This document shows positions 11,664-23,917 of a stretch of DNA of 64,000 bases, one piece after another. Where the stretch lies: positions 2,728,001 through 2,792,000 of the forward strand of contig NC_016460.1 in the NCBI RefSeq assembly GCF_000226115.1. Reading direction: 5' to 3'. The notes beneath the pieces are model-generated. The model saw nothing but the letters and a program-made list of their open reading frames with translations. It did no database searches and was not told where the DNA came from. Within the stretch, counting starts at the first letter, position 1. Each line of letters starts with the position of its first letter. A program made the translations under genes and the position numbers. This DNA comes from Thermothielavioides terrestris NRRL 8126. Taxonomy: Eukaryota > Ascomycota > Sordariomycetes > Sordariales > Chaetomiaceae.

Positions 11664-12589
11664 TACCCCCCCTGCCCTATTGGGTAGTTGAATTGGAGTA
11701 TATATAACACTATATCGAGTGTGGTTTAGGTCTAGTATAGCGCTAGTCGTGATATACACTAGTACCTACTACTCGATTGTATAGCGCCTACCTTATTATT
11801 AGGGTAGTCTAGCGTAGTTGCCTACTAAGGCTTTGCTGCTTATAGTCGTCCTATTGCCTAGGCTTAAGTTGTTTATTTATATCGCCCTAGCAAGTCACTG
11901 ATTGGCCTTTCCCTACTTTGTACATTCGTATATTGTAACTACGTTATATTAGGCGTATCTACTAATTGTATATAACCTAGCTCCCTCTTATACTATTAAA
12001 ACCCCCTTCTCCTTTACGAATTTTATACCCTACGTTTTCTTCTCGTTTCTACTATATGCCCCTATCCCTTCTTCATATTCCTATCCTCTATCCTCTCTAT
12101 ACGTTAGCTCTTCCCACCTTGTCTCTATCTTATACCCGTTTCTCAACCTTCTTATATATAGCAATGTCTATATTGTCTATACTATTTTCGTTGTATATTC
12201 GTTCTATACCCTATTGACAATATTCGTTGTTTTTTCGTATAACTGTTCTATATCTACGACGTTACTACTTTAACTTTGATATAAACCTAACAAGAACCCG
12301 CTATACGCCTAGTTTATTTTTATAACTCTTTCTCTTTATATATACTTAGCTTCTCGTCGTTTCCTTTATATATATGTCCTATATACATTTTATCTATTTG
12401 CTCTAACATCTATAGTAGCTTTCTATTTTCTTTGTAATAGCGATATATTTTCGAAACTTATTTGCTTTATCTTTATCTATACCCTCTAGAATATCGGCTA
12501 TAGTCGCTTTGCTCAGTAATAATAGAGAGGGATATTGTCCTAGAGGAGACAATAACTAAGACTATAATATATATTATCCTTTGTTAAAC

Positions 12590-13610
12590 CCGTTTTAGCC
12601 CTAGGCTAGAAGCTAACAATGTCTTAGATAGAACTGTAATAATCGTAATAACTCTTCTCGCTACGCTATTAGCGGCTATATTGTTAAAGGCGACTTAGAC
12701 AACGAGGATAACGCCCTTCCTAAAGAGGAAGGAGATATCTGCCTAAACTATATTAAGTGGCTTATATATAGTAACTTCGTTAAATATATCTAAGGATGTA
12801 GAGAGAGCTATATAGAGTATACTAAGTTATATGCTAAATGCCACTAGGATTTAGCACTCTAGGCGACTAACCCCTTTCTATATACTAGCTTAAAATGTTT
12901 AATTAAATTCTATATCAACAATAAAGCCGTTATAGAGCCTACTTATAAGAAAATTAAAACTAAGCTAGTTTACTATACTATTTTAAAGGCGTTATTTATT
13001 GCCTTTATATATAGCTTCTATAGCGCAATTAGTATAGCCCTTATATACTGATCCCTAGTACGCTTCGCCTTCGCCTCTAATATACCTTTAGTCACCTTCC
13101 CTATACCTTTGACCCTAAGCTAGTAAAGAGCCTTAGTTCTATACTAGGCTTCTTAGGACAATCTCGCTATATAGTACTATAGTCGCTTTATCGAGTATAT
13201 AGCGTAATAACTCAATTTCTTTTAGTAGGAGAATTAGTGTATTATAGAGGCTATCTACACTATAGTACAGTCTTAAGCAACTGTCCTTAAGACGAATTTA
13301 CATTTTATAGAATATATTATTACGTTTACCTCCCCCTCGCCTATCTATACCCTTTAGAGGTCCTGCCTCTACCACTTACCCTATATATATATATCCCTCT
13401 ACGACCTATACTATAGACAACGCCCGTCTTCTCCTATAGAGGACGTTTTATACGCCTATTAAGCATATATACCGCCCCTACCTTGTACCCCTTATATACC
13501 TATTCCACCCCTATATATACCCGTCCTACCTATATATCCATTTAAAGATAAGGAGGAGGACCTATCGGATATAGGACCTGTTATAGAGCTAAAGTAGGTA
13601 GCGCTACTTA
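12590..13610 (+). pseudogene. Antisense open frame between gypsy pol and 3' LTR (copy 1)
   Basis: Read on the plus strand, opposite to gag-pol, this stretch gives a long protein-like frame broken only by TAA/TAG/TGA at positions explained by RIP of Gln and Trp codons. Conserved blocks shared with copy 2 include LPKEEGDICLNYIKW, ESYIEYTKLYAKCH, SLKCLIKFYINNKAVIEP and YTILKALFIAFIYSFYSAI. It appears to run to an acidic tail (KDKEEDLSDIGP) near 13,580. I do not recognise the family. The ends are approximate because no intact start survives. Confidence 0.5.
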
Positions 13611-13777
13611 TACGTCTTATTGTCTTTTTATATATAGCTATATTCTATTTAGTTTTAAGAGGATAACTAGACTTAGGTATATTATAGTTTCCTTATACCT
13701 AGGTAGTTGTATTTGTCTAAGTTGTTAGTCTTTATAGGGTAGTTTATATATAAATATAACGTTTCCCCTTCCTCCTT

Positions 13778-16700
13778 TAGTTTAACATTAGCCTATCGTT
13801 GTACTATACGTCTCCCTATTCCTATTTAAACTCGTTAAATATAGTAGTATCTAAAAAGTTCTTTAAAGGCTTCTATATCGGTTTATTATAACCTATCTAC
13901 TTAACGTATATATCGTAGTTGTTCCTCCTCCCCTTTGTGTTCTAAGCTTTAAAGATCGCCTCTACCCTATACTCTTATTAAGGAATACCCTCTTCTAATA
14001 TAATCTATATAGGGTCTAGTCGCTTATTTATAACTTTCTATAAAGGGAGTAGGTTAGAGGCTACTTACTTAACTAGGTCAATATAAAAGGTTAAGTATAG
14101 GCTATTTAGTATATCGAGTATTACTGTTAAAGAGGTAGGTACTACGACTATCTTATATTTAGCATTTAGCTAGTCGAGCTTCTTACTAAGGCGGTTTATC
14201 TTTATATTATATAGGGAGAGCTATACCTTATCCCTAACCTAGAACCGCTTAGCTAGGCGATAGGAGCGGTTTATATTCGCCTACTACTACTACTATATAT
14301 ATATAATAGCTACTTAGATCTATTCTATTCTTTCCTTTAAATAGCGGAGGAACCTAGCAATATAGCCTTCTAAGGAGGCTATAGGCGCTATTAGGATCGT
14401 AATAAATTATATAGAGCTTATATCGAACCTATAGAGAAGGTAGTTTAGACTTACTCTAGTTATAGATAAGTCCCTATTGTTAAGTATAAACTAGTAGGCT
14501 AGAAGATATTTAGGCTAGTTGTACTATATAAAGGAAATGAAAATCTAGAGGATCGCCTATATCTTTTAATTGACTTACTTTGTCCCTCTATTTATCTAGG
14601 GATAGTAAGATGTCGATAGAAGCTACTCTACCCCTACTACCTTATATAGTACGGTCTAGAACCTATTTAGCTAGTCTAACCTATAGTTGGTTATAATTTA
14701 AGTTAGGAACCTATAGAAGCGTTACTATATATTATAGAACCGAAGAGTATACTCTTCTACTCCTATTAAATATATTGTCTTAAGCTATATATATTTAGAG
14801 AGGTAGTCGGTAATTACTATAAAGTAGCTAGGTATCCCTTTATCCTTTGTAGGGAGGTCAGTTATAAAGTTAATAGAGATCTGCTTCTAGAAGCGATTAA
14901 AGATAGACAAAGGTTATAAAAGCCTTTAATATAACTATTAAGAGATTTTACTCTAATAGTACTGATTATAGTTCCTAACGAATTACTTTACATTAGACAA
15001 TATAAGGTTCTAGTAATAATCTCTCTAAAGTATTTTAAATAGCTTATTATACCCTAGGTATTTTAATATAGCTAAGTTATAGATCTACTAGATAATCGTA
15101 GTAGTTAGAGGCTCCTATATAGGGAGCTAGAGATAGCTATAGAACTAGAGCGCGCCTTATATATTGAGGGAGTAGTCTATAATCTAGGTCTACACTATAT
15201 TCACCTTCTTTAGAAACTTCTAGGCCTCGTTGTAAATAGCTTAGAGCTAGTAAACGTAGTACTTATCTTCGACAATACCTTTATCCTATAGGGTAGTAAG
15301 CTACTTATCTTTAAAGAGCGTCTCTCCTATAGGTAATCTAGCCTCCTCCTATACGTTAGTTTAGTATACTTTAATCGGAGAGAGTAGCTAGGTAATATAC
15401 TAGCTATCTTTAGGCTTGTCCTATTTATACTAAGAGAGCGTATTAGAGTACGAAGCCTAGGATCCTAGCTAGTACTTTAGCTCAAAGTTAAATAGAGAGA
15501 GCATCTCTACCTATTAGGCCTATTGTTCATTGATTAGACGTAGCTAGGTGAAGTACTTAAGGTTCTTATAGTCGATTAGGATAGTAAAGAGGGCTACTAT
15601 ACTCTAGAGCTCTGTTGACTAGGCCTTAAAGCAAGAGATAATAGCTAGTAGCTCTTTATTATAGATAGTATAGTTGCATTTAGTAGAGCTTAGCTTTGTA
15701 GAGTAGTAGGCTATAGGGTAGAGAACCTTGTTCTCTCCCTACTAAGATAAGCACCTACTAAGCGCTATACTAGAATAGTCCGTTTCTACAACTATCTCTT
15801 TCTTAGGGTCCTACTAAGCAAAGATTAACTTCGATATAAACGTAGCTTTAAGCGTATTAAAGGCTTCCTATTCCTCTTTACCTTAGTGGAATAGGACGTT
15901 CTTATAGGTAAGGTATATTAGTAGAGCTACCTTTTTAAAGAAGTTAAAGATAAAGTTACAATAGAAATTAGTGAATCCTAGGAAGCTCTATACTCCTTAG
16001 ACTTTATAGGGCACCTCCTACTTATAGATAGCCTTAATCTTCTTAGGGTTAGAGCAAATATAGACCCCTACCTCTATAATATACTCTAGATACTTAACTT
16101 CCTTTACTATAAATATATATTTCTTAAGGTCTAGGTTGAGGCCTATATTCTTTAGTCTTTAAAGAACCTTATATACCTTCCTTATATAGTCCTTTTAGCT
16201 TCTATTTAAGTATACTAAGACGTTGTTAAGATATATTGTTATATAGTCTTCTAGTGTTGGACTAAGAGCATTATTAATATATCTTTAAAACATTGTAGGA
16301 GTATCTATAAGCTTAAAGGGGTAGACTAACTATTTAAATAGTCTAAACCTTATATAAAATATTATAAGGTACTTATCTCCTTTAGCTATCTAAATATAGT
16401 AGAATATAGCCCTAACGTCTAGCTTTATAAGCTATTTAGCCTTAGCTAGGGACTAAAGAGTCTCCTTAATTAAAGGAAGTAGGTACTAGTCCTACTTAGT
16501 AATCTTATTCAAGGCTTAATAATCTATATAGAACCTCTATCCTCCTTTTAGCTTCTTTGTAAAAAGGACTAGGGCAGCTACTGATAAAGAGCTTATTTAG
16601 ATCTATCTTTTATCTAATAGGTCTACGACCTACTTCTAAATCTCTAGGAGGTAGTCCCTTAGTATATTATATAAGGGTCCCTATAGGAGTTTAGGAGGTT

Positions 16701-18700
16701 TTCTATCTAGGCCTATCTTAAGATAGATATAATAGTTGGCCTCCCCCTAATAAAGGGGTAGGCTATTCGCCTTCTCTTTATCGAAGAGGTCGGCGAAGTT
16801 ATATAGCTCCTTTAGCAAAGCAACCTTCGGGTCTAGTTCAATATTAGGCTAAGAGATAGCCGCTCCTAGTATAGTAGTTATCTCGTAGATACTAATAACA
16901 AGGAATATGTCTTATACCTCTTTAGACTTCTTCCTTTATACACTATAGGCTATATCTATAAATACTACGCCTATAACTAGAGTAGTATTAGTTTCCTTCT
17001 ACTATAAAGAGCACTTATATACCTATAGGCTACTTTATAAATTAATAGTAAAGACCCTATTAGCTAAGTCTAATATAATCCTATAGTAGTTTATCTAGGG
17101 GAGCTCTAATATAACGTTGTAGGCTAGCCCTAGAACTAAATAGAATATAGTAGTATTGATCTACCTATTGATATCTATTATAATATAGGCAATATATATA
17201 ATTTTCTTTATAATTTATACCCCCTTAACTACAATACCTAGGGTATAGGGAGTTAATAGGCTTACCTACTTAATTTTTAACCTCTAATATACTCTTTCGC
17301 TAATAGCTCTATAGCTCTAGTACCTACTATCTACTTATATATTTATAAAACTAGAGGAGTTTAGGAAAATAGGGATAAGAAAAGAGGGTTTATCTATTCT
17401 CTCTTTAATCTCTATAAACTTATTCTATAAATAGCTAAGTCCTTTTAGCCCTTATATAAGACTTTGTATAGGAGCTACTCTTTTCCCTCCTTCTCTTTAG
17501 AGGGGGAGTCCTCCTTTACCTATTCCTTAGCCTCTAACTTATTAATATCGATCTAAGGAGTTAGTCTCTTAGCTAGGGCGAAAGGATAGGTAGCTATAAA
17601 GTAGCCTTAGCGCCTATAATAGATATAGGCTCTAGCTTATTAGTACACTATATATACTTCGTTGTTTATCTACTTCGCTTATAGCGTATTTACACTTTAT
17701 TTTCCTCTATTCTACTACTACTTTCCTCTATAACCCCTATTAGCTCCCCCTTAGGCTAAGGTAGTATAGGTTGTATTAATCCTAATTATTAGTATATCTC
17801 TATCTATATCCTTCTCTATATCTATATTAGGCCTAGATCGCTTACCCTAGGACTACTAATGTCGTTCCTCTAGGTAAAGGGCCTCTAGGTCGGTAGCGAT
17901 CTTATAATACTTTGTAATAGCTATAGTATAGTCGTTCTATAGGACTCTCTATCCTACTACAATATACTTTAACTTTAGAGAGAGGTATTGTTATAGTCTA
18001 ATAAGTTGTACCTTATCGCTCTAATTAAGTCCTTTAGCTTTTAATAGCTTTGCCTTAAAGTAAATAATGAAAGAGGAGAATAGCTCGTTGTCTCTTTAAC
18101 AAAGTATATCTAGCTCTATTAAAGCTATAACCTACTTATAGAGGTCTATATAGATTATTAAGAGATATTTAAAAAACGTTCCTAGGTCGTAGTTATAGCT
18201 AGGTCTTTCCAACTTATAGAAGGCTACGACTTTGGCCTAGACTCCTTAGCTAAAGTTCCTCTAAATAAATATCTATTAGTCGTAGAGGCCCCTAATAAAG
18301 TCCTAGTCTACTACTAAGATATACGCTATTATAGCCTTCTAGGTAGTAAAGAGCTCCTTTTTATTGTTAAAGGGTTGCCCTATAGGGAGACACTTCTACT
18401 ATATCTAAGGAGCTACTAGAGCTATAACGTTAGTCGTTAGAGCTAGGGCGTTGGCTACTACAAAAGCGTTTATAGTCTAAGCTATAGTAATCTAAGTTAT
18501 ATAAAGTTCCTTAATAGTTGTATTCTAATATATAATCATCTTCTATAGAAGCTAGAAATGTTCGTAGACCTAATCTAGGTCTAGGACCTATAGGACGCCT
18601 AAGTTGTTTATAGTAACGTCTAGTCTATTTAGTACTAGTATTGAAATATCTAGTATACTACTCTCGTCTATACTTAAAAGCAATAGCTACTCTATCTATA
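13778..18700 (-). pseudogene. Gypsy copy 1 gag-pol remnant
   Basis: This is the minus-strand counterpart of the better-read frame at 29000-33920 in copy 2, positioned by the exact alignment of the two elements. It covers gag, protease, reverse transcriptase, RNase H, integrase and chromodomain order from right to left. It is heavily RIP-mutated and non-functional. Bounds are approximate. Confidence 0.7.
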
Positions 18701-18715
18701 TAAAGGTAGTTGAAT

Positions 18716-18964
18716 TATAATATACTAGCCTTATAGCGTCTATAGATAAATGTACAATGTTCTATTTAACTACTTTAAAGAAGGAAAAAGGAGAAGTATA
18801 GGCTATAGTCCCTATACGTAGAGTTTTTTAGAGGCTCGCGAAGTAGGTTCGGACCAACGTTATTCTAAGCGTAAGGCGAGCCCGCTATAGGTCCGTCCTA
18901 GGGCCGTTATAGATCCTAGGCGTAGCCCTATATACCTAGCCTAGGTATAGCCTAGTCTGTAATA
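18716..18964 (-). repeat. 249-bp LTR (5' LTR of gypsy copy 1)
   Basis: It pairs with 11415-11663. Inward of it, AAGGTAGTTGAA at 18703-18714 is the (reversed) primer-binding site of the element, complementary to a segment within the LTR itself. Confidence 0.92.
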
Positions 18965-18969
18965 TAAAG

Positions 18970-20720
18970 AGCTACTTCAAAGATTGTATAGTGTACCTAT
19001 AGTTTAATAGGATTATAGCCAAGCCTACAACTCTATAGTAAACTACGCTATAGAGCTCGCTACTATCGCTAACGCTATTTATCCTCTTTATTACTCCTCT
19101 GTTCTACGCCCTTGAGGTATATACTAGGCTCCTAATAGTTAGGTATATAGATGACACTAACCTTCTTACATTTAGATAAGATATACTAGTGTACTACTAT
19201 ATGCTAGAGAGGGGGTTTACTAAGTGTAAGAAATAGGCTATAGAATAGGGGATATAGTTCGAATTAGCGAAGAGCGAGCTTATCCACTTTATAAGGGTGT
19301 AGCAGCTATATATAAAGGTCGTTAATATCTTTAGCAAAGGTCAGCTAGGACTTATACCTATAGAGTCAACAAGGTTCCTAGGCGTATAGCTAGACTACAA
19401 GCTTTCGTTTTAAATATATAAGAAGGTGGTTAAAGCTAAAATAGCTATATAGAAGTTTAATTTTATAAGACTTATAGCAAAGACGTATAGGGTATATATT
19501 ATATAAGCTTAGGAGATCTATATAAAGGTTATTAGGAGCGTCCTTTTATATAGGGCAGTAGTATAATATACTTTAACACTAATCGGAGAGACTCCCTATA
19601 GGATTGTATATAGCTTTAGTATAACGTAGTTGGGCTACCTCTAGGTAGTTGCTAATATATATAAAGCTACACTAGTCTACAACTTAGAAAGTAAAACCTA
19701 GGTACCCTCTATTGATCTATACCTCAACCACTAAGTAACGTATACTAAGTAGAAGCTCTAGAAAACTAGGCTTATATAGCTCCTATGTAATATCTATATA
19801 AAGGTAGCGTTAACGTTGAAGAAGTAGCGCTATATACGCTATACCCTAGTAGTAGAGCTAGCTACAAGGGAGTCTCCTATAGAGTAGAGGCAACTATAGG
19901 CTAAGGACTAGCTCTTTGTATATCGCCTAGCAATAGTAGTAGAGGTATAGGGCGAAAGCGACAAGGATGACAATTAGAGACTCTAGGAGCTATAGCTATA
20001 CGTTAATATAGACGTAGCTATAGTAAAGGAGTAGAAGGTATATAGAGAGCTATAGATATATTATATAAACGCTAGAAGGCTAGAGAGGGTATATTATAGA
20101 GAAGTAGCAGACCTATATACCTTAGAACCCCCTATCTAAGTACTATAGATATATAAGGATCTTAGTAAAGTATAAAGCTCCCTCCTTATATAGATATAAA
20201 CTAGGGCTATTAGCCTTAGGCAGTTCCTATTCTAGAAGGGGGTACTAGATATACTTATACTGCTTTATCGCTATAGCGAAGTATCTAAGACCATTGTCTA
20301 CCTTATAATATACTATAAGAACTCCGTAGTTACTATAGGAAGGCTTTATATCTAAGATTAATATATACTATTTATACTACTTAAGAGTAGAAAAGGCGTT
20401 TAAAAGCTTATAGGATAGCTAATATATACTAGGCGCCTATAGGAGTACTAGCTAGCGTTTAAGCTAAACGTCGAAGGTAAAGTAGGATATAGGGGATTAG
20501 CAAAAAGCTCTACAAATATATAGTAGGAGCATAGTAGCTAGGACAATATAGTAGAGAAGCCTCTAGCAGCTAGCTACGAGGACTAGGGTATAGGCGAAAA
20601 ACGCAATAGGAAGAGGAGGAGGCGGCGTAGGAAGGTCGGCCTCTAGCCGCTCCCCTCGAGTATATAGCGCACCTAGCGGCTACAGCACTTACGCTAGGAG
20701 CGTATCGTATACGTAAGTGG
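18970..20720 (+). pseudogene. LINE copy 1 coding remnant: reverse transcriptase and C-terminal part
   Basis: This continues the frame broken by the gypsy insertion. VRYIDDTNL at 19138-19164 is the catalytic reverse-transcriptase motif, the same place where copy 2 has YIDN after a RIP change. The stretch downstream to about 20,720 is the C-terminal part of the polyprotein, whose domains I could not name. Many RIP stops. Confidence 0.65.
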
Positions 20721-20937
20721 CGCGCAACGGGCCGTATAGGCCGCTATGTCTCTATCGCCACTAGGCCGGAAAGGTAAGTTCCAGCGAGTTGGAGAGAAGG
20801 AACTAGGGAGGCCCGCCCTACGTAGCGGGAACGTAGCGCGGGCGCTACGTATAAGTGGTGTATATAGAGGTGGAGGGACCGCTTGCCCTCAGTGGCGAGG
20901 CGCTAAGTGCCTCTTCGGTGTAAGATTAATAATAATA

Positions 20938-20952
20938 ATATTATTTCATCAA
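20938..20952. repeat. 15-bp target-site duplication, right copy (LINE copy 1)
   Basis: Exact copy of 7785-7799, directly following the TAA tail of the LINE. Joining the flanks across the two copies restores the pre-insertion sequence between the ADE13 upstream region and the transcription-factor 3' flank. Confidence 0.92.
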
Positions 20953-21305
20953 TGACTCTTGTATCGCAGTGAGGAGTTGGTCCTGTTTCTCTAACGTTGT
21001 CAAAGCCCTGTAAAATCCCGCCCCGGCCGGCCGACGCCGAATATCGGCCTGCTGCCTTATTCTCTCCCATTTCCGGTTCGGGTTCACCCACATGCGCCTT
21101 CCCGTGTATCGAATCAACACAACAGCCCTCTTGAAAGCTTCAACGCCGCCTCCCCTCAACCAAGCCTGATTTTGGCGTTTCCCGGCGATCCAGATCCCAC
21201 ATTGTGTTCGACCCTTCCTTCCTTCCCTCCTCCCATTGTACGGAACCCTCCTTATGTAACTGCCTCTGTATACGATATGCCGGTATAGCAACGGCGCAGC
21301 CCTGG
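20953..21305. other. Intergenic: 3' flank of the transcription-factor gene
   Basis: This is 353 bases of normal-composition DNA between the LINE and the stop codon of the minus-strand transcription-factor gene. It is the likely 3' UTR. The sharp return to GC-balanced sequence shows that RIP did not spread detectably beyond the element. Confidence 0.45.
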
Positions 21306-21913
21306 CTACGAGATACCGCCATAACCGCTAAAAACAGCGGACCAGTCCATCGTATCACCCATGAAGTACGGCGTCCACTCCCACGTGCCGGCAAGCGGCA
21401 CGTGGTCCCACAGGCTGCCGCCGAGATCCTGCATCAAGTCCTGGGTCGCGTCGGCCAGCGTCATGGGCACCGGATCGCACACGCGCGCTACCTGCGAGCT
21501 GGAGTATTCGTTGTCGAACCCGTTGATCTGTTTGTTGGCCGTGATGCAGTCAGAAAGTGGCTGTTACATAACATTTCTTTTTTCTTTTTTTTTTTTTCTT
21601 TTTTTTTGGGGGGAAGGGGGGAAACGTACCAGTAGATTGTCCTTGACATTGCGAACTTTGCGTGCCACGTTGGCCCAGGGGTCCTCTGGCCAGTCTCCAT
21701 GTCCGTGTCCGTCGTATGCTCCGCTGACCTGTCCAGCCATGCCGCTGTGGTTGCTGCCGGCAGGGCCTTGACCGCTGAGCTCGCCGCCTCCTATCCGGCA
21801 CCCCCTCTTCCGGCGCTCAGCCATGCACTCCATGTCTTCTACTAGCCGGGAGACAAAATCTAACCACATCCCCAAGGAGAGAACAGGCATTAGTCCTCGT
21901 TACGTTCTCTCAG

Positions 21914-21992
<79 letters not shown>

Positions 21993-23917
21993 CTACCATC
22001 GAAGCCCACCTCCTCCCTTACCCTCGCCAGGTCCCACCCGGGGACCTGCAGCGTGACCAGCTTGAGCATGGTCAGGAAGACATAGGTCAGCTCGAACGAG
22101 GTCAGGTACACGAAGCGCGGGTAGTCGCCCATCCGGTTGGCGAAGCGGTTCTCCATGAACGCCCGCACCGCGCGCACGCACGCCCACAGCAGGTCGATGC
22201 GCTCCGGGTCTACCGCATCGGCCGCCGGGACCGGGGCCGGGGCCCCCACCGCCGCCGAGTCCGGGGTGGTGGTGGCGGTGTTGGTGGTGGTGGTGGGGGC
22301 GCTGGGGCGCCGCTGCCGCCGTTTTAGAGGGTACTGGGACAGCTCTGGCACGCTGCTCTCGTAGATGATGATCTCGGCCACGTGGAAGTGGCCGGCCAGG
22401 GACACTGGTGGTTGGCGCGGGGGCATGTGTCAGCGGACATTCGTTTCTCGGAGGACAGAAAGCGAAGGGAGCGGCTGAGACTTGCAGTTGGTCTTAATAT
22501 GTGGCGGCAGGGCGGCCCTGAACGCTTGGATACGCTCCCGCAGGCTTTGGATGAAGCTCGGCTGCGGCGGCTGATCCCCCGTCGGGGAGGCCTTGCGCTG
22601 CGCAAAGCCTTGGGAGATGCTCTGGGACAGCTGCTGCGCGCGGACAAGATGGACGACCAGCTCGTCCGTCGGGTATTCCATCTGCTTGAGCAGTGCCCGG
22701 CAGCAAGCCGCGAGGTACGACGTGTTCATGAGGGCGTCGGGTCTCTTGTTGGTGGTAAAAGTGCTTGGATCGCTCAGTGGGACGTCCTCTCGGCCAGATC
22801 CACAGTCAGAGGAATCACAGGCACTCACATCGTCACGAGGTAGTAAGTCCCCGCAAAAGCACGCATCTGCTCCAGGCATTCGGACGTGTAGCCCCCGTCA
22901 TTGGGCAGGCTCTTGAGCTCTGCGCAACCAAGGCTGGTTGCGATCGACCGAGCCAGAAATAGGAGGTTGATCATCTGGAAGCTGCTGAGGTTATAATGGT
23001 AGCTAAACACACAGAAGCCGGGGAGCCAGGAGATCAGCATCGAATGACGAGAGCGCCGCGGTCAGGGCCGCTGTGGGAAGGGACAGGAGGGGCACGAACC
23101 AAGCAACCAGCAGCTGCAGCCCTTGCAGCAGATCGAGCGTCTTCTGCGGCCTCACGAAGGCCGCCTCCAAGACGTCCTTGAGCAGCTCATGTCCCAACGC
23201 AGTCTGGCGCTTCCCGTCGAAGAAAAACATCTGAAGCATGACGCCTTTCCAAAGGAATGGTCTCTGTTCCCGCATCTGTGCCGACGACAGGTGCCGCGGC
23301 ACGACGACGAAGGGGAATAGGTGGCCCATGTGGCGCCTACATTCGTTTAGCAGGGCCTCGGCCTCCTCTCCGCTTGGCCATAGTGTATCTTCGTGCCGCT
23401 GCAGAGGAGGCGGCGAGCTGGGGGTGCTGCCGGCGCTTCTCGTCTGTGCTGGTGGTGCCAGCCCCGGCGGTGCAGGATGCGCGGCCGCTTCGGGAGCGTG
23501 CCCAGGCCTGCCATTAGTCGCAGCCGCAGCCGCGGCCTCTGGATGGCCGGGCTGTACTTCGAAGATGGACTCGTCCGGAAAGAGGTGGCCGAACGGTGAC
23601 TCCCAGCGGTCCCGGCCGAAGGTCGGTATGGGGACCCGGGTTCCGGACAGGTTCCGAGGCGGAGGCGGGTCCACCTCGGGGGGGCCGAGCGGGTGAGGGG
23701 GACCACCGTGGTGATCCGAGTAGGGCGGGCTCGGCACGGTTAATCCCAGCCGCTGAACAGACTCGATGCGGGCCTTGAGATCCTCGAGCCGCCGTTCAAG
23801 CTCAGCAACCCGAGTGGGTTTCGGCTCCTTGCGCTTCCGGGGCGGTGCCGGGGTCTGGGACATGCAAGGTTTCCGCAGCCGGTGGCATCTTCGGATAGAT
23901 CCCGTTAGTCTCTCGAG
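21306..23917 (-). CDS. Fungal transcription factor with incomplete Zn2Cys6 cluster
   Basis: Six exons are proposed: 23917-23100 (5' limit uncertain), 23002-22829, 22763-22486, 22404-21997, 21859-21630, 21527-21306. After the cluster come a basic, coiled-coil-like stretch (KRKEPKPTRVAELERRLEDL), a Pro/Ala-rich linker, and a fungal transcription-factor middle domain (YHYNLSSFQMINLLFLARSI, RPDALMNTSYL, MEYPTDELVVHLVRAQQLSQ, AGHFHVAEIIIYE). The protein ends in an aromatic, acidic tail (DWSAVFSGYGGIS). Only the second half of the zinc cluster, RRCHRLRKPC, is visible; the position of the fourth Cys reads Ile, and no CxxC...C half was found up to the MULE at 25,103. The first in-frame ATG after the cluster is at 23863. 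Intron 3 (22405-22485) appears to be GC-AG (T|GCAAGT). The intron at 21860-21996 holds a 76-base homopolymer. It may be a 5'-eroded gene or have an unrecognised first exon. Confidence 0.75.
21914..21989. repeat. 76-base A/T homopolymer inside an intron
   Basis: An uninterrupted run of A on the plus strand (T on the coding strand) lies just inside the donor side of intron 4 of the transcription-factor gene. The exact length is prone to sequencing and assembly error. Confidence 0.9.

Larger units (their letters stand above)
11415..18964 (-). mobile_element. Ty3/gypsy chromovirus copy 1, RIP-mutated
   Basis: The element is 7,550 bp with two 249-bp LTRs and a 5-bp target duplication TAAAG (11410-11414 and 18965-18969). 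The second LINE copy preserves the empty site as CTAAAGAGCTACTTC (minus strand, near 42,560), which confirms the boundaries independently. Orientation is minus: the polypurine tract (C-run on plus, 11664-11676) abuts the left LTR and the gag-pol remnant reads leftward. The LTR is canonical TG...CA once RIP changes are allowed for. It corresponds base for base with the plus-strand copy at 28734-36284. Confidence 0.92.
7800..20937 (+). mobile_element. LINE (non-LTR retrotransposon) copy 1, RIP-mutated, split by a gypsy element
   Basis: This plus-strand LINE is bounded by a perfect 15-bp target duplication and ends in a TAA-repeat tail (about 20922-20937). Without the inner gypsy insertion and its 5-bp duplication it is 5,583 bp, against 5,582 bp for the copy at 40595-46176. 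The 5' ends of both copies share the same sequence from CTTCTTCGCACTCAAAC onward, and the 3' ends match up to the TAA tail. Coding remnants include an AP-endonuclease motif (GDFNA at 9951-9974) and a reverse-transcriptase YIDD (19138-19161). It is full of TA dinucleotides and RIP stops, so it is dead. The A-run after the left duplication (7800-7809) is counted with the element. Confidence 0.92.

Noticed and set aside
7785..20952. Host genes within the AT-rich tract
   Set aside because: All recognisable motifs belong to LINE or gypsy proteins, and short open frames in the tract have no start or codon-use support.
21204..21635. Plus-strand 143-codon frame
   Set aside because: It overlaps the terminal exon and T-rich intron of the transcription-factor gene on the opposite strand and contains a homopolymer-coded Phe run.
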